Below, in pieces: positions 15,313 through 22,419 of a stretch of DNA of 64,000 nt; the stretch's first letter is position 1; each line of letters starts with the position of its first letter. Source of the DNA: Vibrio sinaloensis DSM 21326 (GTDB taxonomy: Bacteria; Pseudomonadota; Gammaproteobacteria; Enterobacterales; Vibrionaceae); the NCBI RefSeq assembly GCF_000189275.1, contig NZ_AEVT01000057.1:1-64000 (forward strand). Reading direction: 5' to 3'. A program made the position numbers and the translations under genes. Under the pieces are notes generated by a model, which was not told where the DNA came from, did no database searches, and saw only the letters and a program-made list of their open reading frames with translations.

Positions 15313-18300
15313 TTAGAAGCGGCCACTCAGTTTCACGGTAATCGTTCGACCTGGCGCTGGCATGCCAGAAACGGACCCTGCCTCTAGATAGTACACATCA
15401 CTCAAATTTCGGCCTATCAACTCGCCGGTAATTGATCGGGTAAAGTCATATTTTATGTAAGCATCATAGGTTGTGACATCAGTACGCTTAATGACTTCAT
15501 CTTTGTGGCTACCTGAAACGTAATTGGTTCTAATGCCGGTTTCTAGGTCTTGATCGAAAAAGCGAGCACCAAGTAGTACGCTGGCTGAGTATTCCGGGGC
15601 AGCGTGCGCCGCGAGGTAGCTGTCTTCACTGAACCCGCCTCGAGAGCAGCGTTCATAGTGAGGAGAATTTCCCGCCCTGACATCTTGCACAAAACCGACG
15701 GCTGCAGAGTGGCTATCACACACTTCATTACGGAAGTTGTAAGCGAACGAGCCATCGGCGAAGTAATCGCTGTTATCAAAGCGTCCATTTAATTCAATTC
15801 CACTGGTTCGTTGGCTATCAAGGTTGGAGAATTTGTAACCATCCCGCTCGCGATCCATCACATTATCAATGGTTTGATCGAAATAGGTGATCTTGCCAGT
15901 CGCGTTTTCAAAGTAATGCACATAAGCCGTCTCGAATAATTTAGCGCGCTCGGCTTCGAGGGGGGCGCTACCACTCGTGACGCCGCTAAATCCGCTGGTA
16001 CTTTCAAATAGACTTGGGAAGCGCAAGGTCTCTGCGTAGCGCACGTACAAGCGACTGTCATCATCGATCAGCCAAGTCGCAGTGGCAGAGGGCATCCAGC
16101 CATGACCGCTGGTTTTGTAATCGGTATTGTAGGCGTTATCGTCAAGAAAACTGCTCGCTTTACAACTGCCTTCGACATAGTTTGCTTGCTGCATGGCGGC
16201 GTAACAGGCATTCTCGGCGACAGACAACTCATTGTCGTCATTCACAAGCCATTTGGACTGGTGTTCAAGAACAAAGCTTGTGTTGCTCGCAGCTTCGCTG
16301 GTGGCTTGAGAAACCTTACTGGCTAACACATTGTCAAAGTTAGCCAGTTCGTTCTGTCTTTCCGCCAATCTGGCATTGTGTTGGTCGGCTTGCCCCGGAA
16401 ATTGAGCAATGAGGTTTTGTAGACGAAGGATTTCCTTATTGAGATTGCTTTTCGTAAACGAGGCTCGCACTTCATGCTCTGCATTGGCGATGTTTTGGGT
16501 AATTTCTTCAGGGGCGAACTCTTCTCGTGTTTGATAAGTAACGTCGTAGCCCTGAACCCGCAGTTCTTTAAGCGTATTTAGCTCGCCGGCATTGAGTCGA
16601 TTTTCGATGTAATAGTCTTCAGCTGTATAAGAGATAAAACGGACGCCAGCATCAAAGATTATAGAATCTGTCGCGCGCCATTCTAGCTTTGCAGAGCCAT
16701 TATATTCGTCTCGTTGGCCTGCTCTAACGGGGCCATCATAGTAATCGATCGTATAATCGAGGCCTTGTTTGGGCATAAGTTCGTGTCGTTGATAGCTGCC
16801 AGAAAAAGACACATCCACCGAACTGCTTAATAGCATTTTATTTCTGAAATCGAACCCGTATCGCTGCTCTTCACGCTCAATGGTCGCCGTGTTAATGATC
16901 ACATCAGGCGTGTCACTGTCTGCCCAAGTAAAATTAGGAAAGCCGTAACCCGTATTGCTTTCTCCTTCAGATTTTGACAGCCACAAGTTGGTGCTCAAAT
17001 CGAGGTAAGGATTCTTGGGGTTGGTGCGAAATTTCAAACTATAGGCTTGTATTTTCGCATTGCCCAGAGGCCATTGTGCTAAGCCATCAGCGTTTCGGTA
17101 GTCTGAGCGGCTTGCCAGTATTTCGCCATGGATGCTATTGGTGTAACGCGCACTAAATTGCAGTTTATTGAAGTCATCAATGTTGAACGTACTCTTGAAT
17201 AAAATCGACTCCATTTCGGAAGACGTATTTGGAACTTCATGACCTGGATAGTGCACCCTAGCTAAATGTTCAGGCTCTAGAAGAGGATTACGACCCGCGA
17301 CCAAATCGCCATTGCCATTTTCATAAGGTTGATCATAAAAATCTGACTTACGTGTACCCGAATAGTAATTGCCGCGGTTTCGATAGGCGTATGCAGCAAC
17401 CCATTCAAATTTTGGTTTAATTCCCGCTAGAGCAAGGCGATATGCGGTGTCTTCACCATCAAAAGGGTTATCACTTTTGTTATCGCGCGTCTGAAAACGG
17501 ACTTCGGGATCGTCGTACAATGGTACGCCTCCCAACGCTGAGTACACAGGTACGTCTTGCCAGCGTTTTCCAGTATGCATACGTGCTTTATTTGGCTCAA
17601 TGGCGTTGCTGCTGCTTTCTGCAACCAACTCTATGCCGAATGTTTCACCTTCTTCGACAATGTCTTGAGGTTGTAACGTTGTGACCTGAACGGCGCCACC
17701 AGTCGAGGTGTTAATGTCAGAACTCAGTTGAGCACCTTTGTACACTTTCATACTGCCGATTAAGTTTGGATCGATGTAATTGCGGTTGGATGCGCCTCGA
17801 TAACCGTTGTAAACCGTGATCGCTTGTTCCGTGCCATCGATAACGACAGGGACTCGGCCAAAGCCTTGAACACCACGAATGTTAGGATCAATGCTGCCAC
17901 CCCCATTACGCGATTCACCACTATGAACGTTAGTCACGCCGGTAAAGAGATCTGCCGCGTTGGTGCCTTTGAATCTTTCAATATCTTGCTTGCCAATGTA
18001 TGCGGTTGACGCATCGTAATCGTAGACATCGTCACTGCCAGCAATGTCGCGTTGATAAGCGTTTTCGAAACTGGTTGTGACCTGAATGGCATCCAATGTC
18101 ATCCCTTCGCCAATCGAGGATAAGTAGTACACGCCGTCTTGTTGTTTCTCTGCGATCAAACCGGTGTTACTCAGCAGATGGTTTAACGCTTGCGACTGGT
18201 CGTATTGCCCTTGTAAACCTTGGCTATATAGATCGGATGATAGAGCGGAGTTGAGATAAAACTCGACGCCGGATTGCAAGGCAAATTGGTTGAGCACACT

Positions 18301-18435
18301 GTCTAGAGTCCCAGCAGGAATACTATATTCTTGGCTTACTTCCGCATAGATAGAATAGGGGAGTAGGGCTGCCGATATCCCTAAATTGGCTTTGATAAGC
18401 AGAGTCAGCCACTGACGTCGATGATTATGTTTCAC
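15313..18435 (-). CDS. TonB-dependent outer-membrane receptor with signalling (STN) domain
   Basis: The protein has about 1040 residues from GTG 18435, which has AAGGA 7-11 nt upstream; an in-frame TTG at 18459 lacks this. A signal peptide ends near residue 31 (YSIYA). A secretin/TonB N-terminal domain (about 36-107, FecA-type) follows, with a TonB-box-like LDAIQVTT (114-121). The plug contains DPNIRGVQGFGRVPVVIDG, and the 22-stranded-type barrel ends in VKLSGRF. One extracellular loop is about 170 residues long, with a predicted coiled coil (about 642-717) and two cysteines (744, 758). The STN domain and adjacent fecI/fecR indicate cell-surface signalling. The FRAP/NPNL box of typical haem receptors is not intact (LRFPSLFE), so the ligand is uncertain; haem via the cargo is the leading guess. 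Confidence 0.92.
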   Translation of the reverse strand: MKHNHRRQWLTLLIKANLGISAALLPYSIYAEVSQEYSIPAGTLDSVLNQFALQSGVEFYLNSALSSDLYSQGLQGQYDQSQALNHLLSNTGLIAEKQQDGVYYLSSIGEGMTLDAIQVTTSFENAYQRDIAGSDDVYDYDASTAYIGKQDIERFKGTNAADLFTGVTNVHSGESRNGGGSIDPNIRGVQGFGRVPVVIDGTEQAITVYNGYRGASNRNYIDPNLIGSMKVYKGAQLSSDINTSTGGAVQVTTLQPQDIVEEGETFGIELVAESSSNAIEPNKARMHTGKRWQDVPVYSALGGVPLYDDPEVRFQTRDNKSDNPFDGEDTAYRLALAGIKPKFEWVAAYAYRNRGNYYSGTRKSDFYDQPYENGNGDLVAGRNPLLEPEHLARVHYPGHEVPNTSSEMESILFKSTFNIDDFNKLQFSARYTNSIHGEILASRSDYRNADGLAQWPLGNAKIQAYSLKFRTNPKNPYLDLSTNLWLSKSEGESNTGYGFPNFTWADSDTPDVIINTATIEREEQRYGFDFRNKMLLSSSVDVSFSGSYQRHELMPKQGLDYTIDYYDGPVRAGQRDEYNGSAKLEWRATDSIIFDAGVRFISYTAEDYYIENRLNAGELNTLKELRVQGYDVTYQTREEFAPEEITQNIANAEHEVRASFTKSNLNKEILRLQNLIAQFPGQADQHNARLAERQNELANFDNVLASKVSQATSEAASNTSFVLEHQSKWLVNDDNELSVAENACYAAMQQANYVEGSCKASSFLDDNAYNTDYKTSGHGWMPSATATWLIDDDSRLYVRYAETLRFPSLFESTSGFSGVTSGSAPLEAERAKLFETAYVHYFENATGKITYFDQTIDNVMDRERDGYKFSNLDSQRTSGIELNGRFDNSDYFADGSFAYNFRNEVCDSHSAAVGFVQDVRAGNSPHYERCSRGGFSEDSYLAAHAAPEYSASVLLGARFFDQDLETGIRTNYVSGSHKDEVIKRTDVTTYDAYIKYDFTRSITGELIGRNLSDVYYLEAGSVSGMPAPGRTITVKLSGRF

Positions 18436-18473
18436 CGTTGTTTCCTTTTTCGGTATCAAATCTCACTGATGAC

Positions 18474-18503
18474 TACACCGAACGAGATTAAGAAAACCGT
18501 AAA
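18474..18503 (-). promoter_or_regulatory. Predicted FecI-type sigma promoter upstream of the receptor gene
   Basis: The minus strand reads TTTACGGTTTTC, with 16 nt between ACGG and CGGT, then CGGTGTA. It sits in the 71-nt gap after fecR with no terminator in between, the usual place for a fecA-type signal-responsive promoter. The leader is about 30 nt. Confidence 0.75.
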
Positions 18504-18506
18504 AAT

Positions 18507-19445
18507 TTAGCTTCTGGCTTTTATCGTTACCCAAAGTGGGGTGCGGTAATGCAGCTCAATAGGAAGGATCTGGCTTATGTTGTAGAGCGTTCGGTCTATG
18601 TTTTCGGTAGAGAACACCCCCGTTAATTTGAGCGTTTTCAGCGACGGGTCGATACTCAAAATCCCCTTGCGATAGCGCGCCAGCTCTTGAATAAACTCAG
18701 TCAGTGGTGTGGCCTGAGCTTGTATTTTTTGCTCTAACCAAAGCGCGTCGTGGGTTTGGTTCTTTTCAATACTTGCCACTGAGCGGCGATTAAAATGCGC
18801 ATACTCGCCTGCGAGAAGGTGAGGAGAACCAAGACCCAACAAAGGTTGCAACTCAACTTCGCCTTCGTAGACACAGACTTGCGTTGAAGCGTCAAACTCG
18901 CGCACAGCAAAACGCGTACCGATGGGGCGAACGCGACCTTGCGATGTTGCGACATGAAGCGGGGTGGTGTGATGTGAGTTGGTCACTAGGATTTCGCCGT
19001 GAGACAAGTAAAGCTCACGTCGCTGGTGGTTAAAATTAACGTAAACGGTCGTATCCGTATTGAGGGCCAGTTGAGTTCCATCTGCTAAGGTGAGCGCTTT
19101 CATTTCTCCCGTTACGGTAGCAAATTCAGCTCCCTGTGGGGCAGGGCGATACGCGGATAAACCGAGCCCGAGAGAAGCAAATGAAACCCCACCAAGCATC
19201 AACATCTGGCGGCGGCTGATGCCGTTTTTGTTTGTTGCTAAGACTCGTCGGCTAAGATTGCTTTGTGGAACACGCGCAAATTTTTGCTGAACCAGCTCTA
19301 ACTTCTCCCAAGCTTTTGCGTTTTCAGGTGCGGCGGATTTCCAACAGTGGAAAGCATCACGGTCTTGTTGCGTAACGTCGTCTGCCCATAACCTAGCCAT
19401 CCACAGTGATGCTTGTTCAATGGAGTCGCGAGATATAGGGTCCAT
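18507..19445 (-). CDS. FecR-type anti-sigma / signal-transfer protein
   Basis: The protein has 312 residues from ATG 19445, 2 nt after the sigma gene's stop codon. The N-terminal DUF4880 segment (ASLWMARLWADDVTQQDRDAF) is the cytoplasmic sigma-contacting part. A single membrane span is preceded by a twin-arginine motif (SRRQMLMLGG, Arg78-Arg79), as in the Tat-dependent FecR of E. coli. The periplasmic FecR domain (LTLADGTQLALNTDTTVYV, then GTRFAVREF) is followed by an STN-like C-terminal domain that would meet the receptor's STN domain. It passes the ligand-bound signal from the receptor to the sigma factor. Confidence 0.93.
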   Translation of the reverse strand: MDPISRDSIEQASLWMARLWADDVTQQDRDAFHCWKSAAPENAKAWEKLELVQQKFARVPQSNLSRRVLATNKNGISRRQMLMLGGVSFASLGLGLSAYRPAPQGAEFATVTGEMKALTLADGTQLALNTDTTVYVNFNHQRRELYLSHGEILVTNSHHTTPLHVATSQGRVRPIGTRFAVREFDASTQVCVYEGEVELQPLLGLGSPHLLAGEYAHFNRRSVASIEKNQTHDALWLEQKIQAQATPLTEFIQELARYRKGILSIDPSLKTLKLTGVFSTENIDRTLYNISQILPIELHYRTPLWVTIKARS

Positions 19446-19447
19446 GG

Positions 19448-19963
19448 TTAACCCTCTTCCAACATTGCCATCATGCAACCTTGCAGCGCTTTGGCGACAT
19501 ACTTTTCAACCGAAGATACGGAGACATTGAGCTCCAGTGCGATAGCTTTATAGCTTTTGCCTTCAAGTTGACGCATTAGCAGTGCTTGACGAGCTTTGAT
19601 GGGCAGTTTGTGTAGTAGGCTATCGATTTCGACTAGCGCTTCAACGACAATCACATGTTCTTCTGGAGAGCCGGAGACTTGTAAAGGTTCTTGTTCAAGA
19701 AGCTCAAGGTAGGCGGTTTCGACTCGGCGGCGACGGTAAAGGTCAATGACAAGACCTTTAGCGATGTGCGTAAGGTACTTTCGAGAATCTTTATATTCGG
19801 GAAGTTTGCCTTTGGTTAGCAAGCGCAAATAGGTATCTTGGACTAAATCCGCGGTGGCATCAGGGCAACCGAGGCGACGTTTAATGAATACCGACAGCCA
19901 ACTATGGTGTTCTTGATACATGTGATCGATTCGCGCCATATCTGCCTGACTTGTCAACGCCAT
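19448..19963 (-). CDS. FecI-type ECF sigma factor
   Basis: The 171-residue ECF sigma factor has region 2 at about 10-80 (DLVQDTYLRLLTKGKLPEY, then RKYLTHIAKGLVIDLYRRRR). Region 4 is at about 110-165 (ALLMRQLEGKSYKAIALEL, then NVSVSSVEKYVAKALQGC), typical of the iron-starvation FecI subgroup. It has ATG 19963 with GGGAG upstream. A perfect Fur-box palindrome lies about 30 bp upstream. It forms a two-gene unit with fecR. The five promoter motifs downstream are its probable targets. Confidence 0.94.
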   Translation of the reverse strand: MALTSQADMARIDHMYQEHHSWLSVFIKRRLGCPDATADLVQDTYLRLLTKGKLPEYKDSRKYLTHIAKGLVIDLYRRRRVETAYLELLEQEPLQVSGSPEEHVIVVEALVEIDSLLHKLPIKARQALLMRQLEGKSYKAIALELNVSVSSVEKYVAKALQGCMMAMLEEG

Positions 19964-19991
19964 TGCTGCCTACTCCCTACTTAACAATGCT

Positions 19992-20010
19992 AATGATAAT
20001 AATTATCATT
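19992..20010. promoter_or_regulatory. Fur box upstream of the sigma factor gene
   Basis: AATGATAATAATTATCATT is a perfect 19-bp palindrome (flanking T/A extends it to 21 bp). It is very close to the classical Fur consensus GATAATGATAATCATTATC. It lies between the sigma gene start and the upstream gene, so iron-replete Fur should shut off the sigma factor and with it the whole locus. Confidence 0.88.
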
Positions 20011-20146
20011 AAGGTGAGTTGAGGAATATATCAGAAATATAAATATGTGCTATAAAATTTTTTATAAAAGTGCTAATTAGTGCGAAGATGTACGCTGACA
20101 GGTTAAAATTCTATCGATTTTACAGAAGGTTAGAGTTGGTATAAGA

Positions 20147-20173
20147 ATCAAGGCGCCCGTATAGCGCCTTGAT
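20147..20173 (-). terminator. Hairpin after the choice-of-anchor-I gene
   Basis: Perfect 10-bp stem ATCAAGGCGC/GCGCCTTGAT (20147-20156 with 20164-20173), loop of 7 nt. The T-tract on the minus strand is poor (TTCTTAT), so termination may be weak. Confidence 0.55.
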
Positions 20174-20191
20174 AAAGTGATTATCGACACC

Positions 20192-21961
20192 CTAGAAGTC
20201 TATTCGGTAAATGGAAGTTGTACCGCTCACTTCGTTACCAACCGCAAGAAGATGTTGGCCGTTTCGACTGAAATAGTGAATGGACTCTGGCCCCAAATCT
20301 CCCGCTTGTGGATTGTATTGACCATTAGCGCATTCTCCATCTTCAATTTGAGTACAGACCGGTTGAGCAAAATTGCGATTGTTGCTGTAATGCAAGAACA
20401 TGGCATCTTCAGGATTGCTTACGTCATAGACCATAATGCCTCCCTGACGCTCTAAACCAATAAAAGCATAGTGACGCCCGTTGAGTTTAGCGACTTCTAT
20501 TGCTTCTGGCTCTACGCCTTTATCGTCGCTGCGATCGTCAGCACTGCGGTTGCTATCATTGCTGCTGTTCAATGTACTCGGTGAAAGAGACGAAATAATA
20601 TTCGCGAACTGATCTCCACTGTCATAGGTCCGCTGGCCTTCATCGTTCCATATAGAAAAGGAACGGGTGCCGAAAGATCGAATACTTTCTTGGGGTTGAA
20701 CTGGCTGACTCGGTGCAATAACTTTTAAGCGTGCTAATTGCTTATTGTCTTTGAGTGCTTGGTGTAGTGGGTGAGCGGCGTCAACGTCAAGTTTCTTGCC
20801 TCTTAACTCATCACTGTAAGCGATACAGAAGCCTTGTTTATTTGCGTAGTCTTCACTTTGACTGTAGTCGTCTTCATCCCACTCAAAACCTTTTGCTTCG
20901 CACACTTGTTGGGTGGTTTTAAATCCGTACTCGCGACCATCGCCTTCATTAGCCGTGAGTATGTAGCTTTTTCCATCGACTTGATAACTGTCAATAGAGT
21001 CAGGCATATACAAGCCAACCAGTGATGGATACTGTTGGAAATTGCCCACGATCTTGTCTTTGTTAGAAGCGTCTAGTTGGACATTTTGCCAAGACTTTTC
21101 TCCAAGAGGGAGGATACGTTCAACCTGCTTTTGGCTTAGGTTTACCTTAGCTAACGCATTGTTCTCTTGTAACGCGACGTAAAGGTATCCATCTTTGCCA
21201 AATGTTAGGTACTCCGGTTCAAGGTCTTGAGCCACTGTCGCCGTTGGAGCTGAAATTCTGACGTGTTTCTCCAGCTCAGTATGGCGAGCGCCACCTCGGT
21301 TGAACTCGGTAAACCCAATTTGCGTCACTTCAGCGTTATCAACGCCGTTTTGCAAATCAACAAGTGTTATCGAACCTTCTGGATCAATGGAGTAATCGCT
21401 GCTGGGTTCTCCTTCGTTTGCAGTGGCGATGTAGCGTCCATCGGGTGAAAACGAAACCATGTCAGGTAACGCACCTGTAGGGAAGGTTGTCACGAGGCTC
21501 AAATCGTCAGTGCGATAAAGTGCGATGATGCCGTTTTGTTGCTTGATTTGGTTCTCAATCGCGACGGCAATCAGCCCGCTTGAGGTCGAAACGCTGTTCG
21601 CTGCACCGATCTCTATCCCCGCTAACTCGCCTGCCGCCATCAGATCTAAACTGGTTTTTAAGCTCGGTTGTTGAGTGTCGTCGAGTTGCAATACGTCGAC
21701 TCGTTTACTTTGCGCATTCACCACCAATAATTGGTCATGACAGTCATCGTAGTCGACGATCTCCGCTGCCGAGCTGTCAAATGGACTGTCAGCAATATAA
21801 CGACCTACCAACGTTAACCCTGATAGCGAACTTTCACTTTCGCTAATTTTGCTTGGGGTTGGGCAAGACATCGAAAAGGCGGCTTGTTGGCTTTGGGTAC
21901 AACCAGAGAGAGCGAGTGCTGCAACGGATACGGATAGGGCAAGTCGAGTGTGAGTAAACAA
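20192..21961 (-). CDS. Choice-of-anchor I family lipoprotein (beta-propeller)
   Basis: The 589-residue protein has lipobox ALSGC with Cys21. The body is a beta-propeller-like domain, with MVSFSPDGRYIATANEGEP and YLTFGKDGYLYVALQENNA among its blades. It also has SYILTANEGDGREYG, RSFGTRSFSIWND and GVEPEAIEVAKLNGRHYAFI, hallmarks of the choice-of-anchor I family seen in secreted or anchored bacterial proteins. The biochemical function is not established. A hypothetical link with phosphate or esterase metabolism in relatives is not supported by visible catalytic residues. It is upstream of the Fur-controlled sigma gene but separated by a hairpin and 228 bp. Confidence 0.82.
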   Translation of the reverse strand: MFTHTRLALSVSVAALALSGCTQSQQAAFSMSCPTPSKISESESSLSGLTLVGRYIADSPFDSSAAEIVDYDDCHDQLLVVNAQSKRVDVLQLDDTQQPSLKTSLDLMAAGELAGIEIGAANSVSTSSGLIAVAIENQIKQQNGIIALYRTDDLSLVTTFPTGALPDMVSFSPDGRYIATANEGEPSSDYSIDPEGSITLVDLQNGVDNAEVTQIGFTEFNRGGARHTELEKHVRISAPTATVAQDLEPEYLTFGKDGYLYVALQENNALAKVNLSQKQVERILPLGEKSWQNVQLDASNKDKIVGNFQQYPSLVGLYMPDSIDSYQVDGKSYILTANEGDGREYGFKTTQQVCEAKGFEWDEDDYSQSEDYANKQGFCIAYSDELRGKKLDVDAAHPLHQALKDNKQLARLKVIAPSQPVQPQESIRSFGTRSFSIWNDEGQRTYDSGDQFANIISSLSPSTLNSSNDSNRSADDRSDDKGVEPEAIEVAKLNGRHYAFIGLERQGGIMVYDVSNPEDAMFLHYSNNRNFAQPVCTQIEDGECANGQYNPQAGDLGPESIHYFSRNGQHLLAVGNEVSGTTSIYRIDF

Positions 21962-22084
21962 AATAAGTCCTCCATGAATAGTTGAGCGAATTCTATGGAG
22001 GAGATGTGAAAACTAGATGTGGTTTTTATAACGGTTTAATGACAGGTTAAAAAGGTTGTTACAAAAAGGTAGCTTACCTTGTCA

Positions 22085-22267
22085 CTAAAATTGGTCACTG
22101 ATCAATTGGATCAGTTCGCTCTCTGTTTCCGGAGTGCGAGCCAACTCCACCATACATTCAGCACCACCTTTAAGCATGTAGGCGGTGGAAGTACAATGAT
22201 CATGGTGGAACCATTTACCTTGAATGCACACATCGGTGTAGCAGCGAGCATCTTTCTTTAATTCCAT
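22085..22267 (-). CDS. Small cysteine/histidine-containing protein, function unknown
   Basis: The 60-residue protein has Cys9, Cys14, Cys25 and Cys38 and a histidine pair (FHHDHC). Such a set could bind a metal or form disulfides, though no signal peptide is present. A good ribosome site (AGGAAG) precedes the ATG, favouring this strand over the overlapping plus-strand reading frame at 22079-22261. It is next to the sulfur/persulfide cluster, which may or may not be relevant. Confidence 0.6.
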   Translation of the reverse strand: MELKKDARCYTDVCIQGKWFHHDHCTSTAYMLKGGAECMVELARTPETESELIQLISDQF

Positions 22268-22419
22268 TTGTTTCTTCCTTGTTAATTATTGGTTATCACG
22301 ATTAAAAATAACCCTACACATAATAATGAAAAATGATCTCGATCAATAATCGTCAATATTGACAAAAAAGGAGGCTCTCAGAGCCCCCAAAGTTTGCACA
22401 GTGTAGTAATAGGAAGTCG

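Noticed and set aside
15313..18435. Naming the receptor as a HasR/haem receptor
   Set aside because: The FRAP/NPNL haem box is not intact (LRFPSLFE, then PLEAERAK), so the ligand is left open.
22030..22065. ACGGTTTAATGACAGG as a sixth copy of the sigma-type promoter
   Set aside because: It is on the plus strand, facing away from the gene starting at 21961, and lacks CGGT at 16 nt.
22079..22261. Plus-strand 60-codon reading frame overlapping the small Cys/His gene
   Set aside because: The opposite strand has a clear ribosome site and a coherent protein; this frame has neither.
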